In this document: positions 24,680-37,057 of the stretch, piece after piece | How the letters are laid out: each line of letters starts with the position of its first letter | Numbering within the stretch: position 1 is the first letter of the stretch | Assembly: GCA_028386065.3 (NCBI GenBank) | Contig: JAKUCV010005697.1 | Coordinates: 3,827 to 67,826 of the forward strand | Direction of reading: 5' to 3' | From: Turnera subulata | Taxonomy: Eukaryota > Streptophyta > Magnoliopsida > Malpighiales > Passifloraceae | Length of the DNA: 64,000 bases | Translations under genes and position numbers: made by a program | Notes under the pieces: generated by a model | What the model saw: only the letters and a program-made list of their open reading frames with translations | Databases searched by the model: none | Told to the model about the DNA's origin: nothing

Positions 24680-25631
24680 GATGCAGAAAAGTGTTCGCTT
24701 TCTCTTCCTCTAGTGGAGTTCATCTAAGTTGTTCAACTCTTTTTTTTTTTCTTCTATCTGAAGCTTACAAAGTTCAATCTTATTTGCTCTTAGCTCCAGA
24801 TTTTCTTCACGCTCCCATGTTTATTAGTTTATCTCAAGCATCTAATTGCGGGAACATAGAGTTAACTGATGATTGGTACAGATAGTATGGTAGATATAGT
24901 GGCAGGGTAACCAAAAGCAAGAAAGAAAAACAGCAAGGATATAGTTCTCGTCTGAATAATGATTAGATGAGCTGCAAACGTAATCGTGTATATGAAGCTC
25001 CTTGGGACAAATCATTTGGTCCCAGGAATCCTATCAGCTTGATCCAGAATTATGTAGCTAGTACTGTATCAGTATCAGGTTGCTGTAGGTAAAGCAGTAG
25101 CAGAAATTTGGTATGTCTCACTAACTTGTGTTGCCTCAGCCTTCACATTCAATGGCTTACTCATGCTAACAGTATAATTGATATGTGAGAAATGTTGAGT
25201 GGTAACCACAATGCCTATTGTTTACCGAGTACACAAACATATAGTATAGTAGCCAAACGCATATCTTCCAAAATGTTAAACATTGAAACCCACAAGCCAA
25301 GAATTGAGATTTCACCTCATAGTCACAGGAATTAGAACGGATGTAGATAAGATTAATCAAATCAAGTATATAGAACAAGCATAGTTAAATTACCAAGAAT
25401 CACGCAGAGAGCAAGCTTACAAAACCAAAACCAAAACCAACTACGGATTGCCGCACAAGAAGCGAATTTGAAGACGCAAACCAAGAAATGTAGAAAGACC
25501 AAAAAGAAAAGAAAGAAAAAAGAGCAAATTACAATTGCTAGGGAATTAGAATGTTAAGATGCACTGTAAGTTGTTCTTCCATCCTTACTGGTACAGATGG
25601 ATCATCAATCATCATCATCAACATGTGATGG
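24680..25631. other. Spacer between convergent DUF3339 copies 4 and 5
   Basis: Holds the two 3' regions. Nothing else supported. Confidence 0.4.
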
Positions 25632-25844
25632 CTATTGGCCAATATACATGTGGATTCCAATAGCCAACAAGAAGATACAAATGAGAGTGAAGTAGATAAT
25701 GGAGTGAACCAGTATGGAAACGCCGCTGGTCTGAAAGTTGCCAAACTCGACGAACCGGTTGCGACCCGGAATCTGAATCAGCAAACCGGGAGTTAACAGT
25801 ATAAACAGTACCACTGCAATGAACACCGGTCCCCAATCCGACAT
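25632..25844 (-). CDS. DUF3339 small membrane protein, copy 5 of 5 (70 aa)
   Basis: Intronless; start MSDWGPVFIAVVLFILL at 25844. TPGLLIQIPG replaces the usual PGLLFQ. The loop NRFVEFGNFQTSG and helix VSILVHSIIYFTLICIFLLA closely follow copy 1, and it ends MYIGQ. Upstream on the same strand a GGGATTATAAAG motif occurs twice (about 25978 and 25995), a likely duplicated TATA region. Two membrane spans; function unknown. Confidence 0.88.
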   Translation of the reverse strand: MSDWGPVFIAVVLFILLTPGLLIQIPGRNRFVEFGNFQTSGVSILVHSIIYFTLICIFLLAIGIHMYIGQ

Positions 25845-28263
25845 CTTTGATCGATCCCTCTTGTGATCTCCTTAGTTACTATGCGAGCCTCTCTCTCACA
25901 ATTCTCTCTTTGTGTAAATCACTCTCAATTCAGACAATGGCGATGATGATTAAAGCGACATAGGAAATGGGAAAGGTGGGATTATAAAGAGAGATGGGAT
26001 TATAAAGCGGAGGTATTGCTTTGGGGAGAAGAGACAAGGATTGATGACTTGGAAAAAAGTGAAGATTAGAGTATCAAGCAATTCTGATTCACTTAGTCAC
26101 ACACAACATCACATGCACCTATGGCATAAAGGAAACTTCCACGTAAATACTCAACTGATATCGGGTAAGACAGTAGTACATTAGTTTTGTCTTAACTCAA
26201 CAACGACACAACTGATCTGAAAAGTAAGAACCAGAAAGAGAGAAAAGACACAAGCTCAAAATTCACTTGTTTTTGCCAGTTTTAGGTCGTAGTGATTATT
26301 ATCATTATCAATCTTGTTTTAGAAAAGAAAATTTTCATTTCCATCCTTTACCCTCTCGTGGAAATACTCTTGAACATAGAAAGTAATAATCTTTTGATCA
26401 GGATGATCAGGATGCGAGAAAGTAATTGTGGTTGCTCTAATGACAATGATCACACACAACGTTACATTACATCAAAGGGGTTGTAATTCACTAAACGTTA
26501 CCATTCGCAATCATCCAATTGCTCTGTTCCCGCATGACTTAAAAGGTCACTTGATTTGTCATTTCAACTTGAAAATAATGACGATAAGGAAGGGTAAGGG
26601 CCACTTGGGAGGTTGTAACTTGTAACTTGTAAGTGACATCTAATTAAGAGGGGGTGAACAAAAGGGCTTGCAAATCTTGCATACGGTCTCATATGCCTAT
26701 TGGGCCATGTAGAAATCACTCCCGGGGATGCAAATATTATAACGCATTATGCAGGTGAAGACTAGAATCCCCCTGATATGATGGATGAAATGATTATTCT
26801 CACTGCAAATACAATTATAAGTCTGATCCGATCAAGGCCCATGTTATCAGAATAGTTCACCTTATTAAGCAGGAAGTAGGATTACTGCGCAATTACTCCA
26901 ATCACTAGAAGTCCTAACGAGCGCATCTTAGCCCTTAGGCCTTAAGTGGGCTTTTGAGTTTTGACATGGTTACATGGACACAGCTGATACCCAGATGCTT
27001 ATTTGGTTTGTCGTGAGTTTATCGGGCTTTTGCTCTCTTATTGTGGGCTGTTAGGGGGATTATGTTTGACTATTGCATTATTTGGGCCATTATCTTTTTA
27101 ACTATAGCATTATTTGGGCCATTATTTCGACTTGTTTTATGCAAGTCTCCCCCGAAAATAGAGTTTAAAAGTGGTATTTTCTTCTTTCCCTAACAGATGA
27201 AGTGTCTTTTGAGAAGATAAAAATGTCTTTATTTAGAAGGTTCGGCCGTCTGGGACTGAGAAAGTGATTATTAAATGAAAAATGTTCAAGTGGTGGGCAA
27301 TGTTAAAATGAAAAAATCTCGAGGACAAAGCCAATAACCCAATGAAAATGGGATGCCCAGCCTGGGATGGAGGTACATTATTTTATATATTCCTGAACAA
27401 CTCCGCCTTCAATTGAAGATTAAAAAAATGCAAAAAGTTTAGTATAAAAAAAAAACGTCTAGTAGCAGTTTTTATTTTAGTCGTCCGAATAAGAATTAAT
27501 CTATCTCTAATTAAATTAAATTATGTACATTTTATCCATAGTGGATTATGGGGCCGAAAACAGCTCAGTGATTGCGAATTTGCGACTCTGTTTCTTTTTT
27601 TATATTTCATGTTCAACCAGCAGCATAGAACTTGTAATGGATTGCTTCCACAAAATTTGGATAGTATAGATCTTCTAGACTGATGATTGTTGTGGATATG
27701 ATTGAGTACTTTTTTTTTTGGTACATTGATTGAGTGAGTACGTTTTGAAGCTACTCGAGATTGTATTGTACTTGATTACAAAGAACTTATACTTGTGGAA
27801 AATATATATTTTATACGACTCTGATTGGATATATAAAGACAACGGAAAAAAGCAAGCAAGTCGCGATTCTTATTATATGCCGACTCGTCTATTATATCCA
27901 CAAGCAAGCAGGCAATCGTGACTTTTGTGACACAACTGATGTAATATTCTCAGCAATTGATCCAGTAGTGATATCTTTTATTAAAAAAGGAGGAGGAGGA
28001 GAAGAAAAACACAGTTTATTTCATCAAAACTCTCAATAAAAGTTACCCGACAAGTTGTGGAAGAACTAGCCTATCGGCTTCAGTTCCAAATGAGGAGACA
28101 AATCTACTTAATAATTTATGCACATGTTGGCAGAATTAGACCTCCAAATTGTTGATTTCGGACAACAAAATCAGTCCACATCCATACCCACTTGCATGAT
28201 ATGCAGCGAATAATAAGTTCATGCTTCTTGCAAGGACGATAATGAAGATATCCAATGATACAA
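25845..28263. other. Gene-free spacer after the DUF3339 array
   Basis: The promoter of DUF3339 copy 5 occupies the first 200 bp. The remainder has no supported gene. A 24-nt direct repeat containing ATTTGGGCCATTAT occurs at 27070-27093 and 27102-27125 with one mismatch. Confidence 0.4.
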
Positions 28264-28527
28264 TCACTTTGGATAAGAACTAACTAAGAAGTGTGATATT
28301 TGATTTGAAGATGATACATATATATGCGCCCGTTTGCTGCCAGAAAGGGCGTTTTGCAGCAGGAATTGCAACCCCAAACGGTTAAGGCCGTAGAAAAACA
28401 AATAGCAGATTATTGCTATGGTGGCCCAAGGGAGGCCCAAATCAATGAAGAGTAGGGCCAGTAGTAGTATATTTACCCCCAAGTTGATCTGCCTGCCAAA
28501 TCTGCAAAGGCATATTCTTTCTTCCAT
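28264..28527 (-). CDS. Possible small membrane protein, 87 aa, unrecognised
   Basis: Open frame starting MEERICLCRFGRQINLGVN with two hydrophobic stretches (ILLLALLFIDLGLPWATIAI and IICYLFFYGLNRLGLQFLL) separated by a short turn, and a polar tail. The hydrophobic pattern is suggestive, but there is no family match I know, no intron and no strong promoter. It may be a chance frame or a remnant of a small membrane-protein gene. Confidence 0.28.
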   Translation of the reverse strand: MEERICLCRFGRQINLGVNILLLALLFIDLGLPWATIAIICYLFFYGLNRLGLQFLLQNALSGSKRAHIYVSSSNQISHFLVSSYPK

Positions 28528-31200
28528 AAAAATATGTTACTTTTAATGGGTTTTGAGGGAAGAAAATTAAAAGCGACAAAATTAAAGAGGGAAGCAAGGA
28601 TTTATGTTCGGTATAACACAAATAATGAAGAAATTAATAATGAAAGTGCCGTGCAGTTTTTCTTTAGTTAAAAATATACGTAGACGACCGCGATCGATCT
28701 TGGTTTTTTTTTTTTTTATTGGGGATGTAGCAGTCTACATTGATAGCCACCTGGTCCTTATCTGCCACAACATGTCATTTTTTACTTTTCAATCAAACTT
28801 CATATTTATTGCTCAAAAAAATCAAACTTCATATTTAATAGATTTGCCATGTGATCCTCATTTCTTTATTGTGCCAAGGACAAATCATATCAGCTGTATT
28901 ATGTGCTAACCAATAACCCTATGACGAAAATACCCTAATGCATGGGGAGGATATACAGATTTTTCCAATTTGCTTGTGCAAAAAGGATTGCCATGTAAAA
29001 AACTAAACATTTATAAAAGTAGAATTAATTAATTGTAATGTCACTTCGTTATATGTTTCCTATTCGCAAAACAGTATATGAGTGGATTTGATAGTAAACA
29101 GATTGTATTTTCTTAAAAAACTCCTAACTCCATCATTATTCATTCCATGTTTTTACGCCCACATCAAGCCTTGGTTTTGCTTATATTTCTTTCTAATTAT
29201 GATGTACCAAAAACTTTCTTACGCAGATATTTTATCTCAAGGGTTTGATGATAAGCTAACTAGAGAAGACTTCTAAGTGTGGATGGACTTATCAGTATTT
29301 TACTTTCATATATTTTTACAATATGAACTCCATAGCTTGAAATAGAAATCCATCTGAAAAGCATTTCGTTTCCATAAAAAAAACAAACAATAAAGTTTGA
29401 CATGACGGTTCAGCCACCCCTAAACCATTTTGCCAGTGTAATCTTGCCGAATGCTTGACATTTTAAGTTTGTCGGGACATGATTTATGTGACGTTGATCT
29501 TTTGAGCGCAAAAAAAGTGATGTTGATCTTTCCAATGATCTTCATAGGCTAAAAGTATCTCTTTATCAGAATAAATAATTTCTTTTTTCAGAAAGAAAAA
29601 AATTTTGTTCTTATTATTCCATTTAGACGGCAGTGGATCCTGTAGTCGAAAATTACACGAGTGATTATGACGGGTACCCATCGATTTTAGTTTTATTTTT
29701 CTTTTAGAAAAAAGAAATGCATGTCTAGCAAATTTCCACGCTATTTTTCCTTCTTTTTCTTCTGGAAATGGCGAAAAGCTTTCCAGGCTTTAGTTTTTTT
29801 TTTAGTACAAGCCCTTTGCTATAGATAAATTCCTGAACTACCAAAATATCTGTGACGGGCTAGCTAGAAACGCAACCTATTTTTTTCTTTTTCGAATGTC
29901 TACAAAACACAACGTATCTATATCAATATGCTTATCATCAAATCATTGGCACTAAAAATACGTCTCATCATAAAATTGGAGCATTTCAAACCGATCTAAA
30001 ACCTCCTAATCTCAAGTTCACTCCACCAAAGTATGTTTTAAATTTAATAAATGTCTTTTATGCCTAATGCACAGGGAAAAAAATCAGATTAGCCTTTGAA
30101 GGATAGGATAAATGTGGTTGCATGTGTGACATTTACTATCCCCTTCTTAGAGTAAGAATACTTTTACGGTTTGCAAAACTACTAGTTATAACTTTTGTTA
30201 GAATCAGGTAATAATACTTCTTCCTATGAATCCAAACTCCTGACAACTTGAGTTCAAAAAGGAAAAGCTCTTAGACAATTAAACAAGATAGTAATGATAA
30301 CGAATTGTTGGGATAAGACTATTTTTACCTTGGAAAGAAGACAACCTTAGCTGGCATAAGATAGGCAGATAATTAATAGTAAAAGGCTTTTTTACTTTCT
30401 TTTCGTTTTTCTCTTTTTTCATGATAATCTGCAGCAGCAGGCAGCAGCAAAGGGAGAGTGGGCATAGTGGGGAGCGACAAAACTCCCTCAAGGTCGTGGC
30501 TACGACAACAACACTGTATGCTGTTGTGGCACAATAACGGAGGAGACAGATAAAAAAACTGAACCGCCATAACCTCCATTTTTAACCACCGTCAAGTCAA
30601 CGTCAATTATATCTTCTCTTCTCTAAAAAAAAAAATATATATCTTCTCTTCTCTCCGTAATTCGCCAAGTAATTAATAAAAAATGGGGGAAGAAACAAAA
30701 AGAAAAGAAAAATAAGATAATCGAGGAGAGAAATGACAGTGGCATTTTGGTAACTAAGTGGGGGTGTGTGTGTTCTGTTTTGTCCACAGGATTTTAATGT
30801 ATAAAAATAATGCAAGACAGCGCAGCTCACCACGATCGGTGACTAAATATAGCATAATATCACCGATACAAGATCATCATCATCATCATCATCGTCATCT
30901 TCTTCTTCATCGTTAACACCTCTTGCCTGTCCATTTTTTGTTCCCTGTAAAAACTGGGAGGAGGAGAAGGTGGAGGAGGAGGAACAAAAAGTTTAAATCT
31001 TTCAATATATAGTAACTGATCATCAATACTGTCTTTAAGAAGTTCAAAAGTGTCCATATATACCTCCACTTCTTATCTTTTAATTAATTCCAACCAACAA
31101 CCCAAATCAAAAACGGCTCTTTCTCTATCTCTCTCTCTCTCTGTTGTTGCTGTTCCTGTCTTCGTTGTTGTTGTATCTTCTTCCTCTTCTTTGAGAGGAG
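28528..31200. other. Intergenic; promoter and leader of the NFD4-like gene at its end
   Basis: No gene recognised. The last 350 bp have an ATC microsatellite, a GGAGGAGG-type purine tract and a CT/GTT-rich leader directly before the ATG at 31201. Confidence 0.4.
30873..30893. repeat. (ATC)n microsatellite upstream of the NFD4-like gene
   Basis: Seven tandem ATC units about 310 bp before the start codon. Confidence 0.8.
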
Positions 31201-34200
31201 ATGGCGGGGAAGTTGCAGGATAGGATTGGTGGGTTTATGAATAACAGATGGCTGGTGTTCGTGGCTGCAATGTGGATACAATCCTGTGCAGGGGTTGGCT
31301 ACTTGTTTGGGAGCATATCGCCGGTGATAAAGAGCTCATTGAACTACAACCAGAGGCAGGTGGCTAGGCTTGGTGTGGCTAAGGATCTTGGGGACAGTGT
31401 TGGATTCCTGGCTGGGAGCTTGTGTGAAATCTTGCCTCTTTGGGGTGCTTTACTGGTCGGTGCTTTGCAGAATCTTGTTGGTTATGGTTGGGTTTGGCTT
31501 GTCATCACTGGCCGAGTCCCGGTTTTGCCTCTGTGGGCTGTGAGTACTTTATCTACACTTTTTTTTTTTTCCTGCTATTCAATCTTAGTTCTTTGTGTTC
31601 GTTGCTTATCTTTGCTGCAATTGGTAGTGATTTGTTTGTTAGTTGGCTAGTAGCTCATTTGTATTTGTCTTTAAACTGAGGCCGTCTATTCAAGAAATAT
31701 TATTGATTGCAGGCTCTGTTTAGTTTATTCTGATATTCTCGCCTGCATTCCATTAATGCCGCATATGTGTCATTTTGTATGCCTATTACTGCGTGATTCC
31801 GTGGGTGCACCTAGTTCCAGTGAGAACACAGAATATGCTACCCTGTGCTCTTGTGCTTGTATGGAATGGTTGAGATGCTATTGGATTGATTTGTAACTGA
31901 TGATTGGCGTTTCTGTTTGCCTTATGTTACCCATTGCTTGGCTGGAAGCTATTATGTGCTTGCAACTGTTGGGGACAAGTTGATTTTTCAAATCACATTA
32001 TGATGGCCAGTGTTTGTTGGCAATTAGTTGTCTTACTAAAGGGTAATGTGTCAGTGCAACAGCGCATGTGGGTTGAACTATTTTTTTTTATATCAAAGAT
32101 TCCTTACCTTCTTTGTTGTTAACGATGCTTATTTGGTTTACAGAAGCCTTCCCTTTTATTTTCTATGGAACAGCAGATTGTGAAATTTCAATATTGAAAA
32201 ATTTTGAGTTCTGAGATTTTAGGCCATATATGATCCCAAACGTGCAATGATGGCAACATCTAACAAGAGAATTCGAATCAATTAATGCTCTGTAAAAGTC
32301 TTTGTGCCACATAAATGAAAAATTTAAAGGCATTGAATTGATCTTTCAAAGAAAGATCTTATCTTTGAGAGATTTATGTTGACCATCTTTCGTTGTGATA
32401 TGGGTGCTTTTAGAATCACCAGTCCTAGCCATTTCATTTTTAATGATTAATCCTGTTGACCATGAACAGATGCATGGTTTCTAATATAGTGTTTGGGTCT
32501 TTCTGAAGGAATAGAGATGGACATTGCTTTTTAGGCAGCTGAACATATATTTGCACTCTTGATTGCTGTAATCACTTTTTCATGGTTACATCTGCTTCAT
32601 TCCAGTCCATGATTTTTACATTTTACATACTACCGCGCGATTTCTGATCTGTATCAGTATGCAGATGTGCATTCTTATATTTGTGGGAAACAATGGTGAA
32701 ACCTACTTCAACACAGCCGCTCTGGTTTCTTGCGTGCAAAACTTTCCCAAAAGCAGGGGTCCTGTGGTGGGAATACTGAAAGGATTTGCTGGCCTAAGTG
32801 GTGCTATTTTGACCCAAGTATATGCAGTGATACATTCCCCTGATCATGCATCTCTCGTGTTCATGGTGGCAGTTGGGCCAGCAATGATTGTCATTGCTCT
32901 TATGTTCCTAGTCAGACCTGTTGGGGGTCACAGACAAATCCGTCCATCAGATGGCACGAGTTTTACATTTATATATAGTACGTGTATTCTGCTGGCTGCT
33001 TATCTGATGGGGGTCATGCTTCTTGAAGATCTAGTTGATTTGAACCACACCGTGGTCATAGCTTTTACCGTGGTCTTGTTTGCCCTCATTTTGCTTCCCA
33101 TTGTGATTCCTATATCACTTAGCTTTTTCTTTGATCAAGTACAACCAGAGGAAGAGGCTCTTTTATCCTCGCCTCAAAAGCCAGAGCCTAGCAAAACAGA
33201 ACCTGGTACCCCTGAGTTAATTTTAAGTGAGGTGGAAGATGAGAAGCCTCGAGAAGTAGACTTGCTTCCAGCATCAGAGAGGCAAAAACGGATTGCACAA
33301 TTGCAAGCGAAGCTATTCCAAGCAGCAGCAGAAGGAGCAGTGAGGGTCAAGAGGAGGAGAGGCCCCCATAGGGGAGAGGATTTCACATTGACGCAGGCAC
33401 TGATCAAGGCAGACTTCTGGTTGATTTTTATGTCGCTGTTGTTGGGTTCAGGATCTGGGCTGACTGTGATTGATAACCTGGGTCAGATGAGCCAGTCTTT
33501 AGGGTATGATAACACACACATATTTGTGTCCATGATCAGCATTTGGAACTTCCTCGGACGTATTGGTGGGGGTTACTTCTCCGAGGTTATTGTAAAGTAA
33601 GGACCAAAAGAGGACCCTTTTCTTTTTGTTTCTGGATACTGAGTTTATTTCCAATGTTAATTACATGGATTATTCTTGTTGCTTATCCCGTCTGATGTCA
33701 TCCAGGGAGTATGCTTATCCAAGGCCAATTGCAATGGCTGCTGCACAACTTATTATGGCGATTGGGCATGTCTTTTTCGCATTTGGATGGCCTGGAGCAA
33801 TGTACATTGGAACACTGCTGATTGGTCTTGGCTATGGAGCTCACTGGGCAATTGTACCAGCTGCTGCGTCAGAGTTATTTGGCTTGAAAAAATTCGGGGC
33901 TCTATACAACTTCCTCACTCTGGCAAACCCTGCAGGTTCGCTTGTCTTTTCCGGTCTCATTGCAAGCAGTATATATGACCGGGAAGCAGAAAAGCAAGCT
34001 CATGGAGGCCATCATCATATTCTCAATTCTAGCCGAATCATTTCGAGCTTGTTGGCTGTAGATGAACCACTGAAGTGTGAAGGAGCCATCTGCTTCTTCC
34101 TTACTTCCATGATCATGTCAGCTTTTTGCCTCATTGCAGTTGTCTTGAGCTTGATTCTTGTGTACCGGACCAAGGTAGTCTACGCACACCTATATGGGAA

Positions 34201-34213
34201 ATCTCGTACTTGA
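31201..34213 (+). CDS. NFD4-like / nodulin-like major facilitator protein, 592 aa
   Basis: Three exons: 31201-31539, 32665-33596 and 33706-34213, with donors GTGAGT and GTAAGG and phase-consistent acceptors. The N-terminal nodulin-like domain is clear (NRWLVFVAAMWIQSCAGVGY, FGSISPVIKSSLNYNQRQV, then GLVGYGW-type helix). Exon 2 carries GNNGETYFNTAALVSCVQNF and SRGPVVGILKGFAGLSGAIL, the family's most conserved block, then a charged cytosolic loop (about residues 280-350). Exon 3 has KEYAYPRPIAMAAAQ and GYGAHWAIVPAAASELFG. About 12 transmembrane helices are expected. NFD4 was named for a nuclear-fusion phenotype, and related members are putative transporters of unknown substrate. Length fits the family; no lesions seen. 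Confidence 0.9.
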
Positions 34214-35179
34214 ACTGGAGAAGCAATAAGGATTTCCTAGAATAGATTTTTCCCAACATAGATTACGTTGATCCATTTTCCAGCAGTGCTGGAATACTCG
34301 GAGCAAGCTTTTGGTACAATTGTTCTTGTTTGTGATCACACATTTTCCTAGAAAGATGGCCCCGTGGAGCATAATCCAGAATGTCCATTTTCCATTGGCT
34401 CGATGAGATTATGTCATGAGTGACGAAGCGTGGAATTGTTAAAAGTGTTGTATATTTTTCTCCATTCTCTATGTATAATTGACCTGTGATTTTTTTATAA
34501 TGAATTTGGTGAGCATTTTACCAGTATTGGTGGTGACTCGACTGTGTTTGTCTAACTCTGTTGCTAACGCATGCATCGAACTCACTCACGCATTAGCTTA
34601 CTAAACTTGCAAGTAATCTCTCATAATTTAACATCAGCTAAGAGATTATTCTATTTCTTTTATCTGTTTAACGTCAATGATTGGGATGATGATACTGCAG
34701 ATTCTTATGTGCCAAATTTCCGCTCTTTCTAGTCTGTTTAGTGCAAATGTATCCTTTTATCTATCTGTGGTAATTATTGGCACTGGAAGTTTTGTAGCCT
34801 TTAACTCCAATAATTTGGACAGAATGTTATGTTATTTTTTTTTTTTGGTCTGGGACCGGATCATATATCTTTATATATGTAATGTTATGTTATGTGTGAA
34901 GCGAACTGGAGATGGTGGATGAGACGTAATACTTGGAACACCTACATGCAGGGAGAAAAAGGAAATGAATTTGACATTGCTTTGCCACAATGTCATTATG
35001 TGATAGACTGATAGTTCATTATTCGTTCACAATAAAATTCCACTTATACAAATATTGAATGTTTGAACGTAAAAGAACAGTGGTGATCTCTGTCAACCAA
35101 CACCAGATCACTGTTCTTAATCTAGCACTGTGACATCATAACACTGTTTACCAATCAGAAGGAGAAGAATATTGGTTTT
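34214..35179. other. Spacer between convergent transporter and peroxidase genes
   Basis: Contains the transporter 3' UTR, with an AATGAATTTGG region near 34498, and the peroxidase 3' UTR. No other feature seen. Confidence 0.4.
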
Positions 35180-37057
35180 TTATGAATTAATGTCTGTGCA
35201 ATCTCTCCTTATCTTTCCCTGATTTCCTGTCTTAATTCCCACCCTCCCCAGCTTTCTCATAGCAGTAACAAAAGCTCCATTAAAATCTCCTGGGTTATTA
35301 GCAAAATCAATGACGGTTGGTTGTGATGCCGGGTCTGTAAACAGCACCTCATCTGATGTGAACAAGCCCTTACCAGCAACTAGATTCTGATAATACATGT
35401 TATCAAAGGTTCTTGCGGTGGTAGGATCCATATCAATGGCTATGCTGGGATCCACATTCACAGGACATGCATTCATTAGCTGCTGGGCATACGCTGCGTC
35501 TAGAGAAGGGTCAACAGGAGAGGATGGGGAGAAAGAGTAGAGCCTATTGGCAAAGCGATTGCAGTGTGAGAACCCAACTGTGTGAGCTCCTGAAAGTGCT
35601 ATCATGTCACGTTGATTAAGGTTGTGCTTGGCAAACATATTGGTAAGCTGTGAGAGAGTGAAGTTTGGTAATGGCAGGTTTCCTTCCACTAGTGATGCTT
35701 TAGAAACTAGCCCATCACGACGACCCAACTCTACGTTGAAGGAAGGGCCACCGGCCTGATCATTTTTTATTCACATTAAGAGCAAAGATTTTTAGTGTTT
35801 GCTTTGGAACAGAATTGTCAAAAAAGATTTGTAAGGTTGTTCCATTTTATCTTACCAGGACTACAACGTCTCTAGCAGCAATTGCCATAATGTCTGCACA
35901 GGAAACTACTCCAGGGCAAACTGCTTCCACTGCCTGCTTTGCCTTTATAATGGTGTCAAACCCATCTCCTGCAAGAGAAAGGTTATCCGGAGCATCTTTC
36001 TCTGCATCTCCGTTTGGTGATGCAACCATAACTGAGGCATCGCAGCCCTGCAATAGAGCTAATTACTTTAATATTGTCTTAATGCCGTGAATGCATCTAG
36101 AGAAAACTGCATAGATTTTCCCAAATTCCAACAAGTAAATAGTTTTTGGTTGACTTACGGCTAAAAATTTGGATCCTGGTGATTCTGTTCCATTTAACGG
36201 TGGACTGATATAGAAGCTCTCTTATCAAATTGCCAAATGCAAGGACATGGCATACAATACAAGTACAACTAAGTTGATCTGATTAAGTGAGTAAGTTGAT
36301 ATGTGATGTGATCATGTATGTGCAGAAACAAGGTAGGAAACGCCTGACTGCTTTCAAGGAACTTGTTGTCAATTTGTGGTTAATTTCCAGCCAGCATGCC
36401 CGTCTTTATTCAGAGTTGTCTAGTTGTAGACGCAGAAAAAGCTGTGTATCATGTGCCTATACGTACATTATTACTCTATAATAGTGTGACTGGTTAATTA
36501 GAATGATGCAATACAATTTGTTTTCTTGCACCATTTTTCTCTGGTCAATGTTTTTCTCATGCGGACTCCAACCTACATACACCTGCCATCTTCCAACTGT
36601 GCAGTTCCACTGTTTAACCAACTATCAAAAGCGTATTTATGGTAGGAAAACATATAAGCAAAACATTTAAAATACTGTGTAGCATGAATACTGCTAACTA
36701 ATGAGCACCATGAACTTCGTGTCCCATGCAGGACCTATAAGCAGCAGAACTTGCTCTATATATAGAAAACTGTGTCTGTCAATACAAAATAACTCAACTC
36801 AATTCAAGACTGAAAATATTAAAGATAAAATTGGCATATAATCATCATACCGTAACAAAGCAGTCATGAAAGAATAGACGCAAAGTTGCTGGGATTGTAG
36901 GGAAAGCCTGGCTCAACTTAGTAGCTACTGCCTGCTGCACTATAGCTTCCACGGGCGGACAAGTAAAGCTGTAGAAGTTTTCAACTAGTTGTCCTTCTCC
37001 CCTTCCTATGGTCATGAAAACCATTAACAATATCAGACCCTTCATCACTATCTCCAT
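35180..37057 (-). CDS. Class III secretory peroxidase, 324 aa
   Basis: Three exons, minus strand: 36851-37057, 35856-36047 and 35180-35755, all phase 0. An N-terminal signal peptide ([18 protein letters not shown]) precedes the mature protein ([12 protein letters not shown]). The distal heme pocket RLFFHDCFV with its catalytic Arg and His ends exon 1. Exon 2 starts GCDAS and contains [10 protein letters not shown]. Exon 3 has the proximal heme ligand in [11 protein letters not shown], and later [16 protein letters not shown] and [11 protein letters not shown]. Cysteines for the four disulfides are present. It should oxidise phenolics with H2O2 in the apoplast or cell wall. By similarity it falls near the PRX16/PRX45 group. 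A paralogous damaged copy lies about 16 kb away at 53364-54401. Confidence 0.93.
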
